Assembly: GCA_019637555.1 (NCBI GenBank)
Contig: JAHBVK010000002.1
Span: 124,001 to 188,000, forward strand
Length of the DNA stretch: 64,000 nt
Direction of reading: 5' to 3'
Source of the DNA: Anaerolineae bacterium
GTDB taxonomy: Bacteria > Chloroflexota > Anaerolineae > Aggregatilineales > UBA2796
Of this stretch, positions 25,443 through 34,573 are shown piece after piece. Each line of letters begins with the position of its first letter. Within the stretch, counting starts at the first letter, position 1. The translations under genes and the position numbers were made by a program. A model generated the notes under the pieces. The model made no database searches. It worked only from the letters and a program-made list of their open reading frames with translations, and was not told the DNA's origin.

Positions 25443-26812
25443 CAGCCGACCTTTGCCTTACTTGCCAGATGTTCCGTCCAGTAATGATGCGTCTTTGCCA
25501 GCACGGTGATCACGTTCTTGATCTCCTTCTCCAGCCGGAAATGTGCGCCCGCCGGAAGATATAGGATCGCGTCCTCGCGGCGTACGCTGATGTTCTCCAC
25601 CACGATGGCACGCAGCAGCCACAACGCCATTTCCTCATCGGTACACTGAACACCGATCCAGCCGAGATACTTGTCGGTGATCACGGGCAGTCCGGTGATC
25701 ATGGTGATGCCGCGCTCTAGCTCTACGATCACGCGACGGTAGCCAATCGGATCAGCGGTGGCGGATTCCGGCGCGGCAGGTTCGAGCAGCGATCCGCGAT
25801 GCGGCGGTCCACCAGCCAACGCCAGATCGCAGAAGCTGCCCCAAATCTGATCCCACGCCACTTGACCATCGGCGTCGAAGATCAGATCGGCGGCGGACAT
25901 CGGCGCGGCGCTGACCTGTACCTCACCTTGATAGCGCGGTGGCAGCAGCGACTGTAGATCAAATGCTCCAGCATGAGCATGAGGGGCAAACTGATGGATT
26001 TCCGCCAGTTCCGTTTCAGTGAAAGGGAAAAACTCACGCAGTGTTTGGCTCAACTGCGCCAACGCCCCTTGATAACGTGCCGTGATCGCCGCCACCATGC
26101 CAGCATCATCGTTCAGGTGATCGGTGATCAACAATTCCGCACCTGAGTCCACAATCAATGGCTGAAGCTGCCGCGCTTGCTTAAGGATCGTCTCGTACAC
26201 AGATCGTTCGTAGAGCATGTAAGGCGAGATCACGATCCGCCGTGCGCCAATCTGCAAGCAGCGGTTGATCGCTGCCGCCAGATCGGGTTTGGTCAATCGA
26301 TGATAGGCAACTTCCAGCGATCCGAACTTGACTTCTTCCCACAGCCGCCGCGCCAGCATATATACATCCGCGTTGCTCTCAGGATCACGGCTGCCGCGCC
26401 CGACCACGATCAGCGCGGTGTCTGCGGGGACGATAGGTTGCGCCGCTGCTTGGATCGCTGCCTCGATCAATACTCGATAGGCGGCGATCACGCCGGAATG
26501 TGATCCCAGTTCTGGCGCGTAGTGCAGCCCGACATCGGGGTACAGTTCGCGCGCTGATTCGATAGTCAGGCGCAGATTGTTCTTCTTGGCGGCGCTGGTC
26601 CCGACGAGTAATGGTTGCACCACTACACGGCGCGGCTGATGTGCGTTGATCCCCTGCCGCAGCGCTTCGCTGATCGAGGGGGAAGCATCGAGATAAGCAG
26701 TTAGCGTGGGGACATTCAACTGTTGAGCTAATGCGGCGGCAAGCTGATCGAAGTCGGCGGGATTCTGTTCATCGCTGCCGTTACCCACGATGATGAGTAA
26801 ATTGGTTGACAT
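25442..26812 (-). CDS. Double CbiX-domain chelatase-like protein with extra C-terminal domain
   Basis: 456 residues. Two tandem CbiX-type domains are visible: LLIIVGNGSDEQN...RRVVVQPLLV (1-~125) and LIVVGRGSRDPESNADVYMLARRLWE...RRIVISPYMLYERSVYETI (~131-255). CbiX and SirB insert cobalt or iron in sirohydrochlorin. The usual GHGS histidine is Asn11 in domain 1 and Arg139 in domain 2. A His-rich stretch HQFAPHAHAG (273-282) precedes an unrecognised C-terminal domain (~300-456). No other tetrapyrrole genes are nearby. Chelatase function is inferred from the fold and metal choice is unknown. Confidence 0.75.
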   Translation of the reverse strand: MSTNLLIIVGNGSDEQNPADFDQLAAALAQQLNVPTLTAYLDASPSISEALRQGINAHQPRRVVVQPLLVGTSAAKKNNLRLTIESARELYPDVGLHYAPELGSHSGVIAAYRVLIEAAIQAAAQPIVPADTALIVVGRGSRDPESNADVYMLARRLWEEVKFGSLEVAYHRLTKPDLAAAINRCLQIGARRIVISPYMLYERSVYETILKQARQLQPLIVDSGAELLITDHLNDDAGMVAAITARYQGALAQLSQTLREFFPFTETELAEIHQFAPHAHAGAFDLQSLLPPRYQGEVQVSAAPMSAADLIFDADGQVAWDQIWGSFCDLALAGGPPHRGSLLEPAAPESATADPIGYRRVIVELERGITMITGLPVITDKYLGWIGVQCTDEEMALWLLRAIVVENISVRREDAILYLPAGAHFRLEKEIKNVITVLAKTHHYWTEHLASKAKVG

Positions 26813-26847
26813 AAGCGCGATACTTTGTGTTCTGAAATTTGGAGTCG

Positions 26848-26876
26848 AGTCTAGCGGTTAGGTGTGGTTGACTCAA
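26848..26876 (-). promoter_or_regulatory. Candidate promoter of the CbiX-like gene
   Basis: On the minus strand TTGAGT (26876-26871), 17-base spacer, TAGACT (26853-26848). Confidence 0.5.
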
Positions 26877-26914
26877 CAGGAGATCGCACAAAGGAGAGAG
26901 AACAAGCAGAAGAT

Positions 26915-27088
26915 TTACTCACATTCTTCGGTCAATCCGGCTGCATCATCGGCTAAAGCCTTCTTGATCAAGGCATCGAATACAGATGTTGGCGTTGAAG
27001 CAAATTGTGCATCCCACAGCGCTTCATCCGCTTCGATCTCGGCATCAGATTCTAGGCTTTCGATTTTGCCTTGTTCGTTGAGTTCCAT
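26915..27088 (-). CDS. Small acidic protein, orphan antitoxin-like
   Basis: 57 residues from ATG 27088, with a very good ribosome site (GGAG, 8 bases before the ATG). The sequence ESDAEIEADEALWDAQFAST and VFDALIKKALADDAAG resembles a short protein pattern (DE-WDAQFA-S-D-L-KLA-EA-----G) often found as the antidote partner of plasmid-stabilisation toxins in cyanobacteria and Chloroflexota. No toxin gene follows within the 100 bases before the CbiX-like gene. A longer frame to 27208 exists but lacks a start signal. Confidence 0.55.
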   Translation of the reverse strand: MELNEQGKIESLESDAEIEADEALWDAQFASTPTSVFDALIKKALADDAAGLTEECE

Positions 27089-27259
27089 CTTGTCTTCTCC
27101 GTTATCAACGATACGCAATATTGTACCGCAAGCTGCAAGTGGGAGAGTCGCTGCTGCTGGCTTTGGTACTCTTGGCACTCTGGTACAACGGCACTTTTCT
27201 TCCAGCACTCAGCACTTCAGCACTATTCCCTCCGCCCTTCCCGTCATTGGGGATTCGGG

Positions 27260-27265
27260 TATAAT
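27260..27265 (+). promoter_or_regulatory. Extended -10 box of the yebC operon
   Basis: GGTATAAT with a perfect TATAAT hexamer, 39 bases before the yebC start; no clear -35 hexamer. Confidence 0.45.
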
Positions 27266-27304
27266 TTTGATAGATAGATTTGCAAGACGAGTGGAGATTC
27301 CAGC

Positions 27305-28063
27305 ATGTCAGGTCATAGTAAGTGGGCGACGATTAAGCGGAAGAAGGGCGCACTAGACAGCAAGCGCGGAAAAGCCTTCACCCGTCTGGGACGTAATATT
27401 ACCGTTGCGGCACGCGAAGGCGGCGGCAATCCCGATTTCAACGTGCAGTTGCGTCTGGCGGTAGACAAAGCCAAAGCCGCCAACATGCCCAAAGAGAATA
27501 TTGATCGCGCTATCGCGCGTGGTGCGGGCAGCGGTGATGACGCTGTGCAGATGGATGAGATCACTTATGAGGGCTACGGTCCGCATGGCATCGGCATTCT
27601 GGTCGATGTGCTGACCGATAATCGCAACCGCAGCTTGGCGGAAATCCGGCAGGTGTTCAACCGCAGCGGCGGCAACATGGCGGAAGCGGGCGCGGTCTCG
27701 TGGCAGTTTGATCGCAAAGGTTACATCGAGGTCAACGCCGAGGGCGTCGATCCCGATGAACTGCTGCTGGCGGCTGCCGATCTGGGCGCGGACGACGTAA
27801 TCCCCGGTGAGGAAGTACACGAGGTCTATACCCCGCGTGAAGCACTCGCCTCCATCGAAACAAAGCTCAGTGAACAGGGCTACAAGATCGTAGACTCGCA
27901 GTTCACATGGGTCGCCAAGAACGAGATGGAACTCGAACCAGCCGACGGCGTGCAGGTGATGAACATGCTGGAAAAGCTGGAAGAACTGGATGACGCGCAA
28001 AACGTCTCCTCCTCGCTGCGGATGACTGACGAGATCGCGGCGGCACTGGAAGCACAAGGTTAA
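27305..28063 (+). CDS. yebC: YebC/PmpR family regulator
   Basis: 252 residues with the family signature MSGHSKWATIKRKKGALDSKRGKAFTRLGRNI, the following NMPKENIDRAIARG, and GGNMAEAGAVSWQF. YebC-type proteins act as DNA-binding regulators and, for some members, assist ribosomes at proline stretches. First gene of a yebC-ruvC-ruvA group, a conserved arrangement in many bacteria. Confidence 0.96.
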   Translation: MSGHSKWATIKRKKGALDSKRGKAFTRLGRNITVAAREGGGNPDFNVQLRLAVDKAKAANMPKENIDRAIARGAGSGDDAVQMDEITYEGYGPHGIGILVDVLTDNRNRSLAEIRQVFNRSGGNMAEAGAVSWQFDRKGYIEVNAEGVDPDELLLAAADLGADDVIPGEEVHEVYTPREALASIETKLSEQGYKIVDSQFTWVAKNEMELEPADGVQVMNMLEKLEELDDAQNVSSSLRMTDEIAAALEAQG

Positions 28064-28082
28064 ACAAGGCTACACCAAACAC

Positions 28083-28577
28083 ATGCGATTCATGGGTATC
28101 GATCCCGGCACGGCAATCGTTGGTTATGCCTTTGTCGAAGAAAACGAATACGGCGATCCGATAGCGGTGGAGTACAACGTGGTCACCACCAAGTCCACCA
28201 TGAAGATGCCTAACCGTTTGCAGCACATCTACAAAGAGATCACGCGGTTGATCGCTGAGTACAAGCCGGACGCGGTGGGCATCGAGGAGATGTTCTTCGG
28301 CAAAAATGTCACCGCCGCGATCACGGTGGCGCAGGGACGCGGTGTGGTGCTAATGGCGCTGGCGGATGCCAAGCTGCCGATCTACGAGTACAAGCCAGCC
28401 GAGATCAAACAAACCATCGCCGGATCGGGTAACGCGCCCAAAGCGCAGATGCAGGAAATGGTCAAGACACTGCTCAATCTTGACCAGATTCCCAAACCTG
28501 ATGACGCCGCCGACGCGCTGGCAATCGCGCTGACTGCTATGCAAGCCTCTCGCTGGGAACAACTGCTGGATCAATAA
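28083..28577 (+). CDS. ruvC: Holliday junction resolvase RuvC
   Basis: 164 residues. The four acidic catalytic positions are present: Asp7 (GIDPGT), Glu68 or 69 (GIEEMFF), and Asp140/141 with Asp144 (PKPDDAADALAIAL). RuvC cuts Holliday junctions as a dimer bound to RuvAB. It lies 19 bases after yebC and 3 bases before ruvA. Confidence 0.97.
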   Translation: MRFMGIDPGTAIVGYAFVEENEYGDPIAVEYNVVTTKSTMKMPNRLQHIYKEITRLIAEYKPDAVGIEEMFFGKNVTAAITVAQGRGVVLMALADAKLPIYEYKPAEIKQTIAGSGNAPKAQMQEMVKTLLNLDQIPKPDDAADALAIALTAMQASRWEQLLDQ

Positions 28578-28580
28578 AAT

Positions 28581-29159
28581 ATGACCCTGATTGATAGTGT
28601 TACGGGCGAAGTCACTCACGCTAGTAAAGAATATGTCGTCGTTAATGTCGGTGGCATCGGTATGCGTATTTTCGCGCCGCGTACGGTGATGGAAATGGCG
28701 CAGGTCGGGCGCATGGTGACTATCTATACTAACTTGATCGTGCGCGAGGATTCGCTGTCGCTGTATGGCTTCGCCAGCGAGGAAGAACGCGCCCTGTTTG
28801 ATACGCTAACTTCGGTGACGGGCGTTGGTCCGAAGATGGGCATGTCAATCCTGAGCACACTATCCGTCGATCAACTGCGCGCGGCGGTGATGCGCGACGA
28901 ATCCGCCGTATTAACCCGCGTTCCCGGTGTGGGCAAGAAGACCGCCGAAAAGATTGTCTTTGAACTCAAGGGCAAGATGGGCGATAAGGTGTTGGCGGGT
29001 CTAACGATTGTCGATGATACCGACTCCGATGTACTGGCGGCGCTGACCGCGCTGGGTTACAGCATCGTGGAGGCGCAGAGCGCGATCCAGTCGATCCCCC
29101 GCGATGCCGCGCATGACGTGGAAACTCGCGTGCTGCTGGCACTGCAATATTTCTCGTAA
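28581..29159 (+). CDS. ruvA: Holliday junction branch migration protein RuvA
   Basis: 192 residues. N-terminal OB domain (IDSVTGEVTHASKEYVVVNVGGIGMRIF), two helix-hairpin-helix motifs (LTSVTGVGPKMGMSIL and LTRVPGVGKKTAEKIVFELK), and a C-terminal RuvB-contacting domain (SDVLAALTALGYSIVEAQSAI). RuvA tetramers hold the junction open for RuvB. ruvB is not adjacent: a convergent gene begins 4 bases later. Confidence 0.97.
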   Translation: MTLIDSVTGEVTHASKEYVVVNVGGIGMRIFAPRTVMEMAQVGRMVTIYTNLIVREDSLSLYGFASEEERALFDTLTSVTGVGPKMGMSILSTLSVDQLRAAVMRDESAVLTRVPGVGKKTAEKIVFELKGKMGDKVLAGLTIVDDTDSDVLAALTALGYSIVEAQSAIQSIPRDAAHDVETRVLLALQYFS

Positions 29160-29162
29160 ATG

Positions 29163-29909
29163 CTAGATCGCTCGCGCAACGGTTTCTAACACCCGTCCAC
29201 TGATATCCAACGCCTCGTCTGACCATAAATGACACTGCCAGCGCGGAAGCTGGGGCGTGATCTCGGCGGCGTTCATGCCTTGACGCACAATCGTATCGTC
29301 ATCGATCAGACCGCGCAGTCTGCCCGCCAGCGGCGCGATCAGCGAAACCCCGCCGATCACGGCAATCTCCTCGCCCTCGCTCACCCACTGCCCGACGCAC
29401 TTGATCTGCCGAACAACGCCATCAGCAGGTGCATGCAGGATCAGCCGAGCATCAGCGGGGGTGGCGATCTCGATAGCGGCGTGGCAGTTGACGCCAGCGG
29501 TGAATCCCTCGCCAATCCCGATCAGCAGTGGCGCGTCAGCGAGTTGGTGATCGCCACCGATCCCTCTAGCATCGATCACAGCACGCGGATTCAGCGTCCG
29601 CGCCGCCTCGCCGTTCGGATCGATCAAGATCGGGATCGTGCCGTCCGCCAAGCACTCGCGCACCTGATCCGCTGGTACGCGGCGCGTCCTGACTCCTTCC
29701 ACGATAGCGGCGTGATACTGCACCGCTGCACCATAACTGACGACAGTTCGCAGCATGGTGGGCAGTTCCAATTCGGTCAGCACCACTGGATAGCCCGCCT
29801 CGTGCAGCCGATACGCACACGCCGATCCCATCTCCCCCGCGCCGAGGATGACGATCAGGTTATTCAGGTTAGCTGGATACGAAGGCTCTTTTTGCTGCGG
29901 CGTCGCCAT
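29163..29909 (-). CDS. yqeB: YqeB (EF2563)-like molybdenum hydroxylase accessory protein
   Basis: 248 residues. The start VILGAGEMGSACAYRLHEAGYPVVLTELELPTMLRTVVSYGAAV is the Rossmann-type N-terminus of the EF2563/YqeB family, followed by VIDARG and IGIGEGFTAGVNCHAAIE, then a biotinyl-like sheet (LHAPADGVVRQIKCVGQWVSEGEEIAVIGG). The family is tied to selenium-dependent molybdenum hydroxylases, apparently in cofactor maturation. The next gene on this strand upstream is a molybdenum hydroxylase large subunit, which supports the call. Confidence 0.8.
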   Translation of the reverse strand: MATPQQKEPSYPANLNNLIVILGAGEMGSACAYRLHEAGYPVVLTELELPTMLRTVVSYGAAVQYHAAIVEGVRTRRVPADQVRECLADGTIPILIDPNGEAARTLNPRAVIDARGIGGDHQLADAPLLIGIGEGFTAGVNCHAAIEIATPADARLILHAPADGVVRQIKCVGQWVSEGEEIAVIGGVSLIAPLAGRLRGLIDDDTIVRQGMNAAEITPQLPRWQCHLWSDEALDISGRVLETVARAI

Positions 29910-29977
29910 TTCACTTTTGTTTGCTGAACATCGTTGTCATTGTCACTAATGTGGAGTAGCTATGTGATCTGTCTGTT

Positions 29978-30133
29978 CCCGACGCTAAAGCACCGGGCTG
30001 AAACCAGATGCTGACTAGTTAATTTCAGGCTGCCACTTACACAAACTAGTTGAGGGTAGCCACATTATTTGTTTTAACCCACTTCAGTGGGTTTACAGCG
30101 TGTTGTAGCCGGAGGTTTCAACCTCCGGTCTAC
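29978..30133. repeat. Family B copy followed by a single family C arm
   Basis: 29978-29997 is an inverted, diverged family B palindrome with the GGGCTGAAACCAGATGCTG flank. 30075-30133 is one family C arm (AACCCACTTCAGTGGGTT, spacer, then the CCGGAGGTTTCAACCTCCGG hairpin) in the same orientation as the right arm at 3415-3473. Together they fill the gap between the yqeB-like and molybdenum hydroxylase genes. Confidence 0.7.
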
Positions 30134-30157
30134 CTGTGTGACTCAAGGCGATCCGCC

Positions 30158-32398
30158 CTAGCCGCCCCACTTGCCCGCTGCCATCAGATGACTGACCACG
30201 CGATCCGGCGTCATCGGAATCGCATCGATCCAGATGCCCGTCGCTTCATGAACGGCGGCAGCCAGCGCCGGAGCAAACGGCAGATACGGCATCTCTGCCA
30301 TGCCGCGTGCGCCCCACGGACCAATCGGATCGTTATATTCGAGGATCACCGACTTGACTTCTAGCGGCACATCCCACACCGTCGGGATCAGGTAATTGCT
30401 GAGATAGGGATTCTTGATCACGCCGTTGACACTGACCAGATTCTCCATCACCGCGTAGCCCTGTGCCTGCACAATACAACCTTCAATCTGTCCCTGTACA
30501 TGCAGCGGATTGACGGCGTGACCGACATCATCGGCGCAGACCACACGGATGACCTGAATCAGCCCTGTCTCCATGTCCACCTCGACCTCAACGGCTTCCG
30601 CTACGTAGCCGTAGGCGAAATTCGGTTCGGCGCGTCCGGTGTCGGGATCGAAGGCTGTGGTTGGGGGCGGGCGATACTGGTACGTGCCGATTGCCGGACG
30701 CTCCTCGCTCTGCCACGCCTTCAGCGCCAACTGAGCTGCGCCGCGAATGGCATTGCCGGACATGAAGGTGAGTCGTGATGCTGATGCGCTGCCGGAGGTT
30801 TTCGTTTCGGCGGTGTCGTGGCTGATCAGGTGTACCATTTCCATTGGCACGCCGACGGCTTCCGCGGTCATCTGGACGACGGCAGTGTGCGTGCCCTGCC
30901 CGACTTCAGCACCTGCCTGCCGCACCACCACTTTATCGATCTGTGCGCCGCCGTGAATCTCTACCGTTGCCCACGATTGTTCGGGGAAACCGAAGCTGAA
31001 ACCGACATTCTTCAGCCCCGCCGCGAAGCCGACTCCACGCCGTTTGGCAGGATTGTCTGGCTGATTTAGCGGTAAGCGTTTCCAGCCATCTTCGGTGTGC
31101 TGCCAATAGCCCGACTCGCGGGCGCAAGCATCGACCACCTTATCAATGCTGACGCCAGCGGGCAGTGGTGTACCCGTCGATGCCAGATCGCCTTCTTGCA
31201 GCACATTGCGGGCGCGCAGTTCCACCGGATCCATATTCAGCGCCACCGCCAGCTTATTCATCTGACCTTCGGCAGCAAACGATCCCTGAGGACCGCCGAA
31301 GCCGCGAAATGCGCCTGACGGAATGTTGTTGGTGAAGACACCATAAGTATCGAGCCGGATATTGGGCACGGAGTAGGGACCGCTCGCCAATAACTGCGCG
31401 TTGCCCATGACTTTGTTGGTGGTGTAAGCGTAAGCTCCGCCATCCCCGATGATCTTGCCCTCCACCGCTACGATCTTGCCTTCTTTGGTCGCGCCCCACT
31501 TGGCGTAGACCTTGACGGGATGGCGCTTGTGGTGGTTGAGGATCGACTCCTCGCGACTCCAGATGATCTTGACTGGACGCTTCAACTTAAACGCCGCCAG
31601 CGCCAGCACGATCTGCACGGACATATCTTCGCGTCCACCGAACGCGCCACCAATCGCCGGATAGATGACGCGGACACTATCTTCGGTCAGTGCCAGCGCG
31701 TGGGCAATCTGCTCCTGATCTTCGTGCACCCACTGCCCCGCCACGATCACCGCTATGCGCCCCGTGTCATCAATGTAGCCGAGTCCGGCTTCCGGCTGTA
31801 GATAGGCGTGTTCTTGCCAACTGGTGTTGTAGACGCCCTCTACGATCACATCCGACTGCTTCCAACCCTCATCCATGTCACCTTTGCGAATGCGGTAGTG
31901 GCAGAGGATGTTGTTGGGACGATCTTCGTGGAGTTGAGGAGAACTATCTTCCATCGCCAGTTCGGGATCGGTGACGATAGGTAAATCCTCGTACTCGATT
32001 CTAATCAGCGAACGTGCTTCCGCGGCGGTCTGCTCGTTTTCCGCGATAATCAGCGCGACGTTATCCGACAGGCAACGCACGATGTCGGCATCGCTGATGG
32101 TGCTGCCGGGACCGCAGAGAACAGGCTGATCCTTGTAGGCTAGTCCATATTCGTTGCAGGGGACGTCTTTAGCCGTCAGCACCGCCACCACACCGGGTAA
32201 TGCTTCCGCCGCGCTGGTATCGACACTGAGGATGCGCGCGTGGACGCGATCCGAGAATTTGATCTTCATCCACAACTGACCGGGCAGATCGATGTCGCCG
32301 GGGTACTGCGTCTCTCCGGTGACTTTGCCCACTGCGTCGATGCGCTGAACATTTTGCCCGACGATGGTTGTTGCGTAGGTTTGAGAATTTTCAGGCAT
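30158..32398 (-). CDS. Xanthine dehydrogenase family molybdopterin-binding subunit
   Basis: 746 residues covering both domains of the large subunit. Cofactor motifs GGAFGGRED (250-258) and SGAFRGFGGPQ (361-371) and the catalytic Glu702 (GARGMAEMPYLPFAP) are intact. Family members hydroxylate purines, aldehydes, CO or nicotinate-type substrates at a Mo-pterin centre. No 2Fe-2S or FAD subunit gene is adjacent, so electrons must go to partners encoded elsewhere. The specific substrate is unknown. The neighbouring yqeB-like gene suggests a maturation need shared with the YqeB-dependent group. Confidence 0.88.
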   Translation of the reverse strand: MPENSQTYATTIVGQNVQRIDAVGKVTGETQYPGDIDLPGQLWMKIKFSDRVHARILSVDTSAAEALPGVVAVLTAKDVPCNEYGLAYKDQPVLCGPGSTISDADIVRCLSDNVALIIAENEQTAAEARSLIRIEYEDLPIVTDPELAMEDSSPQLHEDRPNNILCHYRIRKGDMDEGWKQSDVIVEGVYNTSWQEHAYLQPEAGLGYIDDTGRIAVIVAGQWVHEDQEQIAHALALTEDSVRVIYPAIGGAFGGREDMSVQIVLALAAFKLKRPVKIIWSREESILNHHKRHPVKVYAKWGATKEGKIVAVEGKIIGDGGAYAYTTNKVMGNAQLLASGPYSVPNIRLDTYGVFTNNIPSGAFRGFGGPQGSFAAEGQMNKLAVALNMDPVELRARNVLQEGDLASTGTPLPAGVSIDKVVDACARESGYWQHTEDGWKRLPLNQPDNPAKRRGVGFAAGLKNVGFSFGFPEQSWATVEIHGGAQIDKVVVRQAGAEVGQGTHTAVVQMTAEAVGVPMEMVHLISHDTAETKTSGSASASRLTFMSGNAIRGAAQLALKAWQSEERPAIGTYQYRPPPTTAFDPDTGRAEPNFAYGYVAEAVEVEVDMETGLIQVIRVVCADDVGHAVNPLHVQGQIEGCIVQAQGYAVMENLVSVNGVIKNPYLSNYLIPTVWDVPLEVKSVILEYNDPIGPWGARGMAEMPYLPFAPALAAAVHEATGIWIDAIPMTPDRVVSHLMAAGKWGG

Positions 32399-32645
32399 GG
32401 TTACACCGTTACATCTTCACCGCGACTACGAGACTTCTCAGGGAAACTTTTCAAGCGGCGAGCATGATTGTAACCAAAGTTGCCGCTTCGGGCGCAAGGT
32501 TGGCATTGAGGTTGAAAGTTGCTTGCTGCACAAGCAGCACACAGCGGATCGTCTGGTGATCGTCGATGCCTACGGTTAGCGGTGATCCGGCAGTTGCGCT
32601 AAAGTCAAGTTCTGTCGGTTGTGTAATCGAGGAGTAGGAGGGGAG

Positions 32646-34370
32646 ATGAGACGAGTAGTAAGTGTAAGTGCGGCGAGTTGGGCACGTCTATTGTTAGCGG
32701 CGCTGTTCTTTGTGGCAGTGGCGCTGAGTACATTCGGCAGCACGCCATTAGCAATCCGCGCTCAAGACCCGACGGCGACTAGTGAAGCAACGATTACGGT
32801 GACGCCAGACCCCAACGCCACTCCCACTCCCATCGGCTTCAACCCTGTGATCTGCGAGAATGCACCCGCCCTGCAATTGAAACCGGGACAGCAAGCGAAA
32901 GTAGTTGCGCTCAATGATCCGGTGCTGCCGGGGGCGATGCTCAAACCCCAGCCCGATCCTGAAGCACCAGTGATCCGCTACCTGCCTCTGGACACACCGA
33001 TCACAGTGCTGCATGGACCGGAATGCGATGTTAGCGATAGCCAGTGGTGGTTCGTGCAGGTGGGCAATCTGCAAGGCTGGCTGACGGAAACACAAGGACA
33101 AACGTACATCCTCGAACCAGCAGAAGACGATGTTGAATCACCGACTACGCTGGATAGCACCACGATGCTGCCCCTGAATTGCTTCCAGCCGAGCGACCCC
33201 GCGGCGCCGCCTGATCCCGGTATTCCGCTGCTGCGCGTCGTCTACGCCAACGAGGAGGGCAAAGTGTTCGTCTCCGATCTCGGGGCAGCGGGGCGTGAAG
33301 TAGCGCAGTTCAATCCCATGCCCACCAGCGTCGATTTGTCGCCGGACGGCACAGCAATCGCGGTAACTAATGAAAACGGCATCTATTGGATCGATGCCGA
33401 GACAGGTAATGTAGTCATGCTGGCGGATGGACCGACATTCGAGCTGCCTCTGAACGCATGGACGAATCGGGCGCTGTGGCTGCCCAACGGACGTGGATTA
33501 GCAGTCGAGGTGGAGGATCGCAACGGCGGTATCAATAGCTTCGGTATCTACAGCTTCCCCACCGATGGCACCAGCCAATTCTTCCGCGTGGATGCAGGCG
33601 CACAACCAGCCAATAGTTTGCGCCTTCCGCCGCCGGGAAATCGACTGGTGGTGCTCTCCGCTAATGACATCAGCACCTTCCCGACCAACATTGACGACGA
33701 CAAGAACCTGCTGCTGGAATACACGCCTGTGAACGAGGAAGAAGATGCGCTGCGTATCTTCAGTCCGGCGATCTCGTGGTCGGTGGATGGTGCAGGCTTC
33801 TACACTTATATCCCTGCGGGTGTGCTGACCGCTCCCGACGATCCCGTAGCGAATCGCTTGTGGTACGTGCCGTTGGATGGAACGCCAGCTAAAGATCTGG
33901 GCGTGCCGCCGGGAATCGCAGTGGGCGAATACGTAATCCCTTCACCCGACGGCAAGAATCTGCTGTTGGGGCGCGGCTTCAACTGGCGAATTCAGTCCGT
34001 AGACAGCGGGGAAGTGGTTCGTACCGTCCCGCCGATTGAGTATGTATTTGACTGGACACCGGACGGTAAAGGGGTGATCTACACCACGCCGGACAGCTTT
34101 TCCGCATATATCGGCATCGACGGCAGCACCGAGACGCCGTATCTCTCGTCGCGGGTGCAGGGGCTATATAACGTGCGCTGGCTGCCCGATGGCACGGCGC
34201 TTTACTTGGCGAGGACGGACGCTAGCGAGACAAGTTTCGCCCTCGGCATCCAGATTCCTAGCAAAGCCGCCGTCACATTGGATACGGTGGCGGGATCAAA
34301 TTCCTATGGCGCGGCGGTACTGCCGGGGATTCCGGGAACAGCCCGGACGCCGCAGAAATGCAGCCAATAG
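32646..34370 (+). CDS. Secreted SH3-like / beta-propeller (TolB/WD40-like) protein
   Basis: 574 residues from ATG 32646 behind GGAGGGGAG. A signal peptide (~1-40, ending IRAQD) leads to a Thr/Pro-rich linker, then an SH3-like domain (QAKVVALNDPVLPGAMLKPQPD...WWFVQVGNLQGWLTE, ~70-155). The remainder has propeller-blade repeats such as VDLSPDGTAIAVTNENGIYWIDAETG, YVIPSPDGKNLLLGRGFNW and VRWLPDGTALYLARTD. Probably an extracellular binding protein. No enzymatic motif. Common architecture among Chloroflexota secreted proteins. Confidence 0.72.
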   Translation: MRRVVSVSAASWARLLLAALFFVAVALSTFGSTPLAIRAQDPTATSEATITVTPDPNATPTPIGFNPVICENAPALQLKPGQQAKVVALNDPVLPGAMLKPQPDPEAPVIRYLPLDTPITVLHGPECDVSDSQWWFVQVGNLQGWLTETQGQTYILEPAEDDVESPTTLDSTTMLPLNCFQPSDPAAPPDPGIPLLRVVYANEEGKVFVSDLGAAGREVAQFNPMPTSVDLSPDGTAIAVTNENGIYWIDAETGNVVMLADGPTFELPLNAWTNRALWLPNGRGLAVEVEDRNGGINSFGIYSFPTDGTSQFFRVDAGAQPANSLRLPPPGNRLVVLSANDISTFPTNIDDDKNLLLEYTPVNEEEDALRIFSPAISWSVDGAGFYTYIPAGVLTAPDDPVANRLWYVPLDGTPAKDLGVPPGIAVGEYVIPSPDGKNLLLGRGFNWRIQSVDSGEVVRTVPPIEYVFDWTPDGKGVIYTTPDSFSAYIGIDGSTETPYLSSRVQGLYNVRWLPDGTALYLARTDASETSFALGIQIPSKAAVTLDTVAGSNSYGAAVLPGIPGTARTPQKCSQ

Positions 34371-34400
34371 CGGAAAACTAGGTCTGGGTCGGACACAGGA

Positions 34401-34486
34401 GGGTGGGTTATAAACCCACCCCTACCACTGCGTTTAGGTCAACTAATCGCCTTGTAGGGGTAGGTTTCAAACCTACCCTCTTTTTT
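34401..34486 (+). repeat. Family D paired-palindrome element; second hairpin acts as likely terminator
   Basis: Hairpin one GGGTGGGTT-ATA-AACCCACCC (34401-34421), a ~30-base spacer flanked by CCCCTAC and GTAGGGG, and hairpin two GGGTAGGTTT-C-AAACCTACCC (34458-34478) followed by TCTTTTTT (to 34486). The perfect 10-bp stem with a T-run makes the second half a good intrinsic terminator for the upstream gene. Confidence 0.75.
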
Positions 34487-34573
34487 CGCCCATCCCTTCA
34501 TTTACGGCAAATTTAGGCAGCAGCGGGTATCTTTTCCACAAGCACAGCCATTGGAATAGAAAGGTATTCACGC

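Noticed and set aside
32397-32579. Small rightward ORF overlapping the start of the molybdenum hydroxylase gene
   Set aside because: No ribosome site or family pattern, and it overlaps a well-supported gene in antisense.
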